This document shows positions 37,381 through 44,684 of a stretch of 64,000 bases of DNA, piece by piece. Source of the stretch: CAITWF01 sp038231575 (GTDB lineage Bacteria; Verrucomicrobiota; Verrucomicrobiia; Opitutales; Opitutaceae); assembly GCA_038231575.1 (NCBI GenBank), contig JBBRLB010000011.1, positions 6,818 through 70,817 on the forward strand, written 5' to 3'. The position numbers were made by a program, and so were the translations under genes. Every line of letters begins with the position of its first letter. Positions within the stretch are counted from its first letter, which is position 1. The notes beneath the pieces were generated by a model. It was not told where the DNA came from and did not search any database. It saw only the letters and a list, made by a program, of their open reading frames with translations.

Positions 37381-37507
37381 AGTCCGTGTCCTTTCACGAA
37401 GCGAGGGAGTGGGGCAGCAACCGCCGGATGATCGAACGCCCGGCGGTGGCGTGAACGGCAACACACTGACCTCCCCGAGGCAACGTCGATGTGGGTTGTC
37501 TCGTTGC

Positions 37508-37803
37508 TCACATTGTGAGGTGCTCGGCCCAATAGCCCGGCCTCCGTTTGCCATGCATCACTGCGACGACGTGCAGCCGTTCGGGTTCAATCGTGTAGAG
37601 CAACTTGAACGGAAATCCCGCACGACGCATTTGCGCACCGGTCCGCGCAGGCGCGGCCACACTTTGGGATGCGCCGTTATGCGCGCGACGGTGAGCATCG
37701 CCGCTTGATAGAATCTCAAGCCCAAGCCGGGGGACCCAGCCTGATAATAATCGATCGCCGCCTGAAACTCCGCGTCAGCCTCGGGGTGGAAGAGCGCGTT
37801 CAC
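37508..37803 (-). pseudogene. ParE/RelE-type toxin, inactivated by a 1-base deletion
   Basis: The GTG start (37803) overlaps the antitoxin stop. The frame reads MNALFHPEADAEFQAAIDYY and on to CVVRDF, typical ParE. After CVVRDF one C appears to be missing: GATTTCCGTTC where GATTTCCCGTTC would restore FPFKLLYTIEPERLHVVAVM, then HGKRRPGYWAE and a stop at 37508. As it stands the frame ends at 37558 in an unrelated tail. Either a genuine frameshift or a sequencing error in a run of Cs. Confidence 0.8.
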
Positions 37804-37916
37804 AGGCCCAGCCGTCGCTGCGCCTTGGCAAAGACTTCCTCCGCCGGCACACCTTTGACTGCACCGCTCGTCAATTCCTCGGCCCGTCGCTCAGCCGTGT
37901 CAGCCCAAGCGGCTTT
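37800..37916 (-). pseudogene. Truncated addiction-module antitoxin (C-terminal part)
   Basis: About 38 codons in frame, KAAWADTAERRAEELTSGAV followed by KGVPAEEVFAKA and RRLGL, then TGA overlapping the toxin GTG. This is the C-terminal, toxin-binding half of the short addiction-module antitoxin family usually paired with ParE. The N-terminal half is missing: the frame runs directly into the duplicated rlmN end at 37913. With the frameshifted toxin it marks a decayed module. Confidence 0.7.
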
Positions 37917-37989
37917 CCGCCGTTCGCGTGGTCCGGATATCGACGCGGCGTGCGGGCAACTCAGGAGGCGTAATGAAATATTAGCATGA
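37913..37989 (+). pseudogene. Duplicated 3' end of rlmN
   Basis: Encodes FRRSRGPDIDAACGQLRRR plus five residues and a stop, at the same distance from the conserved Cys as in rlmN. Over the first 57 bases it has 8 differences from 33918-33974: seven are synonymous and one gives Glu to Asp. The last 20 bases are unrelated in sequence. The pattern says the piece evolved as a working rlmN end before being separated from a gene body. Confidence 0.85.
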
Positions 37990-38051
37990 GCTGCGCGTCT
38001 GCTGGCTGAGTGACGCGTGACAAGTTACGAGTTTCTGCCTACAGAATCTGA

Positions 38052-38642
38052 ATGCTCTTTGCCGAAATTATTGAAAACCACGGCATCGATTTAGTTAATG
38101 CTGTCGCTGTTCCATTTGTTGTTTCTCTAGTCGTTGGGATACCTCTTGCGATCTATGCCGGATTAGTGGGATCGCGACTTGTTGGGTTCTACGAGACTCG
38201 CACTGCAGCTGTTCAGGAATTGATGTTTTTGCCGCGAGCGCTTTCAGAGGCTGGAAATATTCGTAAGGCGAATTTGAGACTCGCTGAAATGTGGGCAGCC
38301 ACACGAGTAGCTTTTAATGGTCAGAACCAAGCCGAGGCTTCGGCAGTTCTCGATCGCTTGAATAGAGAGGCGATCGGATTTTACAGGCACGCCTTCCTGA
38401 CGCAGATGAGCTTAGCTGAGATAAATGCGGTTATGGGTGACGCTCAGGCTATGAGTGAGGAGCGCTGGTTTTCGATGAGTTGTGGCATTATCGAGCAAAA
38501 CACGATTGGCTTAAACCAGCTTCGCGAAATTGAATCTTTAGAGCCTAACTACTCGGTGATTTTTGAAGTGCCAACTTTGGGACGCTGGTTGCGTCGCAGC
38601 GATTGCGGCGACTGCTGCTCGAATTGTAAACGAGTGCTTTAA
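38052..38642 (+). CDS. Orphan membrane protein, AT-richer than surroundings
   Basis: 196 residues. One hydrophobic segment at ~16-38 (VAVPFVVSLVVGIPLAIYAG) is followed by a helical domain (RALSEAGNIRKANLRLAEM) and a Cys-rich tip (CGDCCSNCK). I recognise no family. Base composition is visibly more AT-rich, with many A/T-ending codons, unlike nearly every other gene here, suggesting acquisition. It lies exactly between the copied rlmN end and the copied speA end; its stop is two bases from the latter. Confidence 0.6.
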   Translation: MLFAEIIENHGIDLVNAVAVPFVVSLVVGIPLAIYAGLVGSRLVGFYETRTAAVQELMFLPRALSEAGNIRKANLRLAEMWAATRVAFNGQNQAEASAVLDRLNREAIGFYRHAFLTQMSLAEINAVMGDAQAMSEERWFSMSCGIIEQNTIGLNQLREIESLEPNYSVIFEVPTLGRWLRRSDCGDCCSNCKRVL

Positions 38643-38644
38643 TC

Positions 38645-38749
38645 TTACGCCTTCTTATTCCGTCCGCCCTTTGCCTCGATGTTCAGGTAAGTCTCATTGA
38701 GCATCTGGCTTTCGTAAAGTTCGAGGAGGCGGACGCCTTCGCGCGGCTT
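38645..38749 (-). pseudogene. Duplicated 3' end of speA
   Basis: The last 35 codons of speA (KPREGVRLLELYESQMLN and on to KKA and stop) recur here, 0.8 kb beyond the intact gene and in the same orientation. 11 of 105 bases differ: nine changes are synonymous (including TAG to TAA) and two are replacements (Lys to Glu, Lys to Asn). The copy begins exactly at the stop codon of higA. Confidence 0.9.
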
Positions 38750-39054
38750 CAGGCGGACAGGGGTTCGACTTCGGCTTCGATGCGGCGACCGAGCGCGGTG
38801 CGGGCTTGCTCCAGATCGTAAGCTTGCTGGAGATTCAGCCAGAAGCGCTCACCGGTGCCGAAGAAACGGCCGAGGCGCAGCGCGGTGTCGGCGGTGATGG
38901 CTCGGCGCCCTTTGGTGATCTCGGTGAGGCGCGAGGCGGGAATGCCCGTGCGCTGGCTCACTTGATAGCAGCTGAGGTCGTGCGGTGTGATCCACTCCTC
39001 GAGCAGAATCTCCCCGGGCGTGATATTGGAAACGACGGGCAGTTTGGTTTTCAT
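38749..39054 (-). CDS. higA: HigA-family antitoxin
   Basis: 101 residues. XRE-type helix-turn-helix of the HigA/VapI family: TPGEILLEEWITPHDLS, QVSQRTGIPASRLTEITKGR, then AITADTALRLGRFFGTGERF. It binds and represses its own promoter and neutralises HigB. Encoded downstream of the toxin (toxin-first order, typical of HigBA), 28 bases after it. The stop overlaps the first base of the speA-end copy. Confidence 0.92.
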   Translation of the reverse strand: MKTKLPVVSNITPGEILLEEWITPHDLSCYQVSQRTGIPASRLTEITKGRRAITADTALRLGRFFGTGERFWLNLQQAYDLEQARTALGRRIEAEVEPLSA

Positions 39055-39082
39055 GGCAGATGAATTCTCGGGCGAGCAGGGT

Positions 39083-39364
39083 TCAGTGGTAATCTACAAT
39101 TTCAACGTTGTGGGCATCTTCGCCGGCCCAACGGAAGCAGAGGCGCCACTGGTCGTTTATGCGAATGCTGTGTTGGCCGCGGCGTGAGCCCTTGAGAGCT
39201 TCCAGTCGATTGCCGGGTGGCAGGCGCATGATGTCGAGTCGATCGGCGGCATCAAGTTGGAGGAGCTTGCGTCGGGCGGCGCGTTGGATGTCAGGCGGCA
39301 AGTGACGTGAAGCCGTGCCGCCAAAGAGCTTTTCGGTCTCAGCGTCAGCGAAGCTTTTGATCAC
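39083..39364 (-). CDS. higB: HigB-family mRNA interferase toxin
   Basis: 93 residues from a GTG. RelE/HigB fold: MIKSFADAETEKLFGGTASR, LPPDIQRAARRKLLQLDAA, then GNRLEALKGSRRGQHSIRIN and WRLCFRW. These ribosome-dependent endonucleases cut mRNA in the A site. Complete, with a 23-base palindrome 41 bases upstream as a likely operator. Confidence 0.92.
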   Translation of the reverse strand: MIKSFADAETEKLFGGTASRHLPPDIQRAARRKLLQLDAADRLDIMRLPPGNRLEALKGSRRGQHSIRINDQWRLCFRWAGEDAHNVEIVDYH

Positions 39365-39404
39365 GAAGGCCAGGGTAGGCCACGTGACGATGTTCGCAAG
39401 CAGA

Positions 39405-39427
39405 ATAGTTACGCGAAGCGTAACTAT
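39405..39427. promoter_or_regulatory. Perfect palindrome upstream of higBA
   Basis: ATAGTTACGC GAA GCGTAACTAT: two perfect 10-base arms with a 3-base centre, between speA and higB. There is no T-run on either side, so it is more likely the HigA operator than a terminator. Confidence 0.55.
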
Positions 39428-39450
39428 GGATTCGAACTACAGATCCACGC

Positions 39451-41394
39451 CTACGCCTTCTTCTTCCGCCCGCCCTTCGCCTCGATGTTCAGGTAGGTCT
39501 TGTTGAGCATCTGGCTCTCGTAGAGTTCGAGGAGGCGGACGCCTTCGCGGGGTTTGACCATGTCCTTCTTCGTCGCGGCATCGATCTGCACTTTCATTTT
39601 CCGGCACAGATCCTCTTGCTGGTATTGCACGCCTTCGATCACGTCGGCGATGCGGCTGCCGCTCAGCGCTTCTTCAATATAGAAGCCGTTCGGCTCGTCG
39701 TCTTCGAGGAACACGTGGACTTCGTTCACGCGGCCGAAGAGGTTGTGGAGGTCCCCCATGATGTCCTGGTAGGCGCCGGTGAGAAAGATGCCGAGGTAGT
39801 AGGGTTTGCCGTTGAGCGGGTGGAGCGTGATGTAGTCGCGCACGTCCTGCAGATCGATGAAGCGATCGATCTTGCCGTCGGAGTCGCACGTGATGTCGAC
39901 GAGGATGGCGTTGACGGTGGGCTTTTCCTTGAGCCGGTGGAGCGGCGCGATCGGGAAGAGTTGATCGAGACCCCAGTGATCGAGCAGCGACTGGAAGACG
40001 GAGAAATTGCAGACGTATTGGTCGGCGAGGAGCTTGTCGAGGTCGTGGAGTTCCTCGGGCTGGTAGCCGGATTTTTTTCCTTCCTTCGCGATCTGCTCGC
40101 AGATTTGCCAGAAGAGCGATTCGGCGGCGGCGCGGTTTTCGAGATCGAGATAGCCGAGGTTGAAGAGGGAGAACGCCTCCTCCTTTTTCTGCAGCGCATC
40201 GTGGAACCGCTCAAGCAGGCCGAGCTTGGTTTTGTTCTTCAACATCACCTCGAGATCGGTGACGACTTTGTGCTTTTCGTCGGGCTCGTGCTGCTTGCCG
40301 AGTGACTCGCGCTTGTTGATCCGCTCGAACACCTCGACGACGAGCATCGAGTGCTGCGCGACGACGGCGCGGCCGGACTCGCTGACGATGTCGGGGACGG
40401 CGACGCCGGACGAGGTGCAGATTTCGCGGATGTTGAAGACGACATCGCGCGCGTATTCCTCCATCGAGTAGTTCATCGAGCTTTCGAAGTTCGTGCGCGA
40501 GCCGTCGTAGTCGATGCCGAGGCCGCCGCCGACATCGAGGTAGCCCATCGGGAAACCCATCTTCGCGAGCTGGCAGTAGAAGCGCGTGGCTTCGACGACC
40601 GCGTTTTTGATCGTGAGGATGTTCGGCACCTGCGAACCGATGTGGAAATGCACGAGGCGCAGGCACGATTGCAGTTTCGCGGCGCGGAGTTTTTCGCAGG
40701 CGAAAAGAATTTCCGCGGTGTTGAGACCGAACTTGGCGTTGTCGCCGGTCGAGGTCGCCCAACGGCCTTCCCCGCGCGTCTGGAGTTTCGCGCGAAAACC
40801 GATCATCGGTTTCACGCCGGTCTCAGCGGCGAGGCGGATGATGTCGTCGAGTTCGGAGAGTTGTTCGACGACGAGGATGATCTTCTTGCCGAGCTTGCGG
40901 CCGAGGAGGGCGAGCCGGATGTAATCCTGATCCTTGTAGCCGTTGCAGATGATGAGGCGTTGGGCGCCTTCGTGCATCGCGAGCGCAATCATCAGCTCGG
41001 GCTTGGAGCCGGCCTCGAGGCCGAAGTTGAACTCCTTGCCGGCCGCGACGATCTCGTCGACGACCTCGCGGAGCTGGTTGACCTTGATCGGGAAGACGCC
41101 GCGGTAGTCGCCCTTGTAGCCTTCCTCTTTCATCGCCTTCAGGAAAACTTGGTTGAGCTGGACGACGCGGTGGCGGAGCAAATCCTGAAAGCGGATGACC
41201 ATCGGCGCCTTGAGGCTCATGCCGAGGGCCTCGTTGACGACATCGAGCACGCGGATGCCGCGGCCATCGGTCAGCGGCTGGACGTTGACGAAGCCATCGT
41301 CATCGACCGAGAGATGCCCGGAGCCCCAGCGTTTGAAGCCGTAGTGCTCTTCGGACTTGGCGGCCGACCAGGCGGCGGAGGATTTGGTTTTCAG
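39451..41394 (-). CDS. speA: Biosynthetic arginine decarboxylase
   Basis: 647 residues if started at the CTG at 41394. It makes agmatine for polyamine synthesis using PLP. VFPIKVNQ carries the PLP lysine, with GLEAGSKPEL, LVHFHIGSQ and the glycine-rich GYLDVGGGLGIDYDG. Family homology (WSAAKSEEHYGFKRWGSGH) extends well upstream of the first in-frame GTG (41250), and no ATG, GTG or TTG exists between there and an in-frame stop upstream; CTG (LKTKSSAAW) is the best candidate. Its 3' end is the parent of the copy at 38645-38749. Confidence 0.93.
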   Translation of the reverse strand: MKTKSSAAWSAAKSEEHYGFKRWGSGHLSVDDDGFVNVQPLTDGRGIRVLDVVNEALGMSLKAPMVIRFQDLLRHRVVQLNQVFLKAMKEEGYKGDYRGVFPIKVNQLREVVDEIVAAGKEFNFGLEAGSKPELMIALAMHEGAQRLIICNGYKDQDYIRLALLGRKLGKKIILVVEQLSELDDIIRLAAETGVKPMIGFRAKLQTRGEGRWATSTGDNAKFGLNTAEILFACEKLRAAKLQSCLRLVHFHIGSQVPNILTIKNAVVEATRFYCQLAKMGFPMGYLDVGGGLGIDYDGSRTNFESSMNYSMEEYARDVVFNIREICTSSGVAVPDIVSESGRAVVAQHSMLVVEVFERINKRESLGKQHEPDEKHKVVTDLEVMLKNKTKLGLLERFHDALQKKEEAFSLFNLGYLDLENRAAAESLFWQICEQIAKEGKKSGYQPEELHDLDKLLADQYVCNFSVFQSLLDHWGLDQLFPIAPLHRLKEKPTVNAILVDITCDSDGKIDRFIDLQDVRDYITLHPLNGKPYYLGIFLTGAYQDIMGDLHNLFGRVNEVHVFLEDDEPNGFYIEEALSGSRIADVIEGVQYQQEDLCRKMKVQIDAATKKDMVKPREGVRLLELYESQMLNKTYLNIEAKGGRKKKA

Positions 41395-41413
41395 GGAGTG
41401 GGGAGTTAAGGGC

Positions 41414-41477
41414 TGAGCGTTGAGAGGCCGAACTCAGAGAAGGAGCGGTGCCGCAGTGTCTTGGCTCTCAACGCTCA
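41414..41477. repeat. Inverted repeat between speA and yajC
   Basis: TGAGCGTTGAGAG (41414-41426) and CTCTCAACGCTCA (41465-41477) are exact 13-base inverted copies with a 38-base spacer, in the divergent gap. Both arms sit within a GTTGAGNG-like heptad pattern. Possibly a shared control element for speA or a mobile remnant. Confidence 0.5.
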
Positions 41478-41573
41478 TCTCTCAACCCTCAACTTTCCGG
41501 TGTTCTGTCTTGCTTTTGCAGGCGGCGAATCAGTTAGATGCGCGTTTTCTTTTTCCAAATCACCCAACACGCA

Positions 41574-41945
41574 ATGCCGAAAATGTCCTCCTTAATCGAT
41601 GCCGCCTCGTTTCTCGCTCAAGCTGCCGCTCCGGCGCAGCCCGGTGGCGCTGCTTCGATGATCACGGGCATGCTGCCGGCGATTCTGTTGATGGCGGGTT
41701 TTTATTTCCTGTTCATCGCCCCGCAGCGCAAGAAACAGAAGGAGCACGAGAAGATGCTGGCCGCGCTCCAGTCCGGGGACGAAATCGTCACGACCGGCGG
41801 CATCTTCGCCACGATCACCAATGTGAAGGATGACCGTTTCGTCGTGCGCATCGCGGACAACACGAAGGTCGAGCTCGGCAAGGGCTTCGTGCAGACCGTG
41901 GTGAAGTCGCAGGCGAGTCCCGCGAAGGACGACAAGAAGAAGTGA
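41574..41945 (+). CDS. yajC: Preprotein translocase accessory protein YajC
   Basis: 123 residues from the ATG giving MPKMSSLID (ATGs at 41538 and 41583 are alternatives). One membrane helix (MLPAILLMAGFYFLFIAPQ) followed by the canonical RKKQKEHEKML and GDEIVTTGGIFATI. It associates with SecDF in the holotranslocon. It lies 81 bases upstream of secDF in the same direction. Confidence 0.93.
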   Translation: MPKMSSLIDAASFLAQAAAPAQPGGAASMITGMLPAILLMAGFYFLFIAPQRKKQKEHEKMLAALQSGDEIVTTGGIFATITNVKDDRFVVRIADNTKVELGKGFVQTVVKSQASPAKDDKKK

Positions 41946-42026
41946 GGCCGTTGTGCGGCGATCCATCGCGGCGGGAAGCGCCGCGCAATCGCCGTCTGAA
42001 TTTTTAATAATAAACCCAAAAGACCC

Positions 42027-44582
42027 ATGCTCAAACGCAACCTCTGGAAGATCCTACTCTCGCTCGCGCTCCTCGCGTGGGCGGTGTCGGAGCTGATCCC
42101 GCTGCAAGACGTTCCCTTCGTCGACTACGCCCGCTCCCATGCGACGGCGAAACCGGCGGAGTTCGGCAAGCTCCTCGACGAAGCCATCGCGACCAAGAAG
42201 TCCGGCAAGTCCGCCAGCGAATTCGTCGCCCTCCGCACCATTGGCAAGGAGCGGAAGCTCGACCTCTCGCAATATTTCCCCGACATCCGCCTCGAGGACA
42301 CCCTGCGCAACGTCGAGAAGCGCAACAGCATCCTCCTGACCGAGCTCCTCCGCCGCTCCAAGGGTCGCGTGCAACGCGGCCTCGATCTCGCGGGTGGCGT
42401 GGCGTTCACGCTCGAAGTCGATGAGCGCGCCGCCGGCGCCGACGATGTCAATGTCCGGAAGGAAAAAATCACCAAGGCCATCGAGATCATCAGCGCCCGC
42501 ATCAATTCGTTTGGCGTCGCCGAGCCGGTCATTCGGCCCGTCGGCACGAATCGCATCGAGGTGCAGCTCCCGAATCTCAACACCCGCGACAACCCCGATG
42601 TCGTCGACAACGTCAAGAAGCCCGCGCGCCTCGATTTCCGCACGGTGCACCCGACGCTCACCCCCGGGATCGGCGTCGACACGCCGGTCGGCTACGAGGT
42701 GATGACGCTCGAGAACGAGGGCCGCACCGGCCAGACGTTCAGCGAGGATGTGTTCGTCAAGCAGCGTCCCGAGATGGGCGGCAACCTCATCACGAACTCG
42801 TTCGCGCGCCCTGATCTTTACGGGAAGCCCGAGGTTGTTCTCCAGTTCAGCGACGAGGGCAAAAAACGTTTCGCCGAAATCACGCGCTCGCTTGCCGACA
42901 TGGGCCAGTCGTCCGGCCGCCTCGGCCGCCTCGCCATCGTGCTCGACGGCAAACTCTATTCCGCCCCGACCGTCCGCGAGGAAATTTCCGGCGGCTCCGC
43001 CCAAATCTCCGGCGGCGCCATGACCGACCGTGAGGCGATCAATCTCTCGAACGTCCTCAACAACCCGCTCGATCTGCCGCTGCTCGTGAAAGAGCAATAC
43101 GAGGTCGGGCCCTCGCTCGCGCAGGACGCCGTCGATTCCGGCGTGCGCGCGACCGTCATCGCGACCGTCGCGGTGGCCGCGTTCATGATCACGTTCTACG
43201 CGACGGGCGGCCTCATCGCCGTCTTCGCGCTCGCGATCAACATCGTCCTCATTCTCGGCATCATGGCGTTCTACCAGGCGACGATCACGTTGCCCGGCCT
43301 CGCCGGTATCGTGCTCACCATGGGCATGGCGGTGGATGCGAACATCCTGATCTTCGAGCGCATGCGCGAAGAACTCGCCGCGGGCAAGAGCCTCGCCGCC
43401 GCCAGCGACAGCGGCTTCCTCAAGGCGCTGTGGACCATCCTCGATGCCCACGCCGTGCAGCTCATCATCTGCGGCATCATGATTTGGAAGGGCACCGGTC
43501 CCATCAAGGGCTTCGGCGTCACGTTGCTCATCGGCGTGCTCTCCACGTTGTTCTCCGTCCTGATCACCGGCCACATGGTGATGGAAATGCTCACCGAGTC
43601 GCTCACTCTGAAAAAAATCACGATGCGCCGCATGATTGGCGAAATCCACACGGACTTCGTCAAGCTCGGCAAACCCGCCTTCATCGGCTCGTGGATCGTG
43701 GTGCTGATCGGTTTCGGTTACGTGCTCTTCCAGGGCAATAAAATCTACGGCATCGACTTCGCGGGTGGCGACGTGATCGCCCTCCAGTTCAAGACCAAGC
43801 TTGATGTCGGCCAGATCCGCGACGCCGCGAAGGCCGCGGGCGTCAGCGATGTCAACCCGACCTACACCAGCGCCATCGGCGGCGGGGGCCGCGAGACGCT
43901 CAACGTCGAGTCGCCCGAGGGCAAGTCACCCGTCGTGCTGGCCGCGCTGCAGAAAGCCTTCCCGAACGCGGGCCTCGAGAAGGTCGGCGAGAACCACATC
44001 GGCGCCTCCATCGGCAAGGAGATCGAGTGGAACGCGCTCGTCGCCATCGGCATTTCGATGCTCACGATTCTCGTCTACATCGCCTTCCGCTTCGAGTTCG
44101 GCTTCGGCGTCGGCGCGATGTTTTCCACGCTGCACGATCTCCTGATGACCATCGGCATCTTCGTGCTGACGGGCCACCAGTTCAACGCGCCCATGGTCGC
44201 GGCCCTCCTCTGTATCGCGGGCTACTCGATCAACGAGACCGTCGTCGTCTTCGACCGCATCCGCGAGGAGTTGAAAAACAACCCGACCGGCTCGCTCCGC
44301 GACGTCGTCAACTCCGCCATCCGGAAAGTTTTCGCCCGCACGATTATGACGGCGTCGACGACCTTCCTCGCCGCGCTCTCGCTCTACATCTTCGGCGGCG
44401 GCGTGCTCCGCGACATTTCGTTTACGTTCCTGGTCGGCATCGTCACCTCGACCTTCTCCGCGATCTTCATCGCGGCGCAGGTGTTCTACTGGTGGCACAA
44501 GGGCGACCGGAAGCACGTCGAGGCGCATGCGGATGTCGCCCCGAAATACGAATGGCAAGGCGCGTCCAAGGCGTCCGAATAA
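42027..44582 (+). CDS. secDF: Fused protein translocase subunit SecDF
   Basis: 851 residues with SecD and SecF halves in one chain. SecD part: N-terminal helix, LDLAGGVAFTLEV, the P1 domain, and transmembrane block (LAGIVLTMGMAVDANILIFE). SecF part: KIYGIDFAGGDVIALQF, and YSINETVVVFDRIREELK. It uses the proton gradient to help pull secreted proteins through SecYEG. The SecDF fusion with recJ next is an arrangement I know from Chlamydiae, so possibly conserved in this superphylum. Confidence 0.95.
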   Translation: MLKRNLWKILLSLALLAWAVSELIPLQDVPFVDYARSHATAKPAEFGKLLDEAIATKKSGKSASEFVALRTIGKERKLDLSQYFPDIRLEDTLRNVEKRNSILLTELLRRSKGRVQRGLDLAGGVAFTLEVDERAAGADDVNVRKEKITKAIEIISARINSFGVAEPVIRPVGTNRIEVQLPNLNTRDNPDVVDNVKKPARLDFRTVHPTLTPGIGVDTPVGYEVMTLENEGRTGQTFSEDVFVKQRPEMGGNLITNSFARPDLYGKPEVVLQFSDEGKKRFAEITRSLADMGQSSGRLGRLAIVLDGKLYSAPTVREEISGGSAQISGGAMTDREAINLSNVLNNPLDLPLLVKEQYEVGPSLAQDAVDSGVRATVIATVAVAAFMITFYATGGLIAVFALAINIVLILGIMAFYQATITLPGLAGIVLTMGMAVDANILIFERMREELAAGKSLAAASDSGFLKALWTILDAHAVQLIICGIMIWKGTGPIKGFGVTLLIGVLSTLFSVLITGHMVMEMLTESLTLKKITMRRMIGEIHTDFVKLGKPAFIGSWIVVLIGFGYVLFQGNKIYGIDFAGGDVIALQFKTKLDVGQIRDAAKAAGVSDVNPTYTSAIGGGGRETLNVESPEGKSPVVLAALQKAFPNAGLEKVGENHIGASIGKEIEWNALVAIGISMLTILVYIAFRFEFGFGVGAMFSTLHDLLMTIGIFVLTGHQFNAPMVAALLCIAGYSINETVVVFDRIREELKNNPTGSLRDVVNSAIRKVFARTIMTASTTFLAALSLYIFGGGVLRDISFTFLVGIVTSTFSAIFIAAQVFYWWHKGDRKHVEAHADVAPKYEWQGASKASE

Positions 44583-44592
44583 TCGGCCGGGA

Positions 44593-44669
44593 GGGCCGGC
44601 TCTCCGCGCCGGCCTGAGTTTACACGCGAATCGCCGCGCGAACCCAGGCTGGTTCGGAGAACCGGCCCC
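44593..44669. repeat. REP-like imperfect palindrome, copy 2
   Basis: Arms GGGCCGGCTCTCCGCGCCGG.. (44593-44614) and its inverted partner (44647-44669) pair at about 17 of 22 positions, in the secDF-recJ gap. Same size and plan as the other three elements but without a clear GTAG foot. Confidence 0.5.
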
Positions 44670-44684
44670 ACCGCTCCCAAGCCC

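Noticed and set aside
37507..37519. CTCACA-T-TGTGAG palindrome as a regulatory site
   Set aside because: It falls on the ancestral end of the frameshifted ParE toxin, so it is explained as former coding sequence.
39405..39427. Integron attC-like site next to higBA
   Set aside because: The arms start GTTACGC, not the GTTRRRY core, and the spacing and bulge pattern of attC are absent; an operator is simpler.
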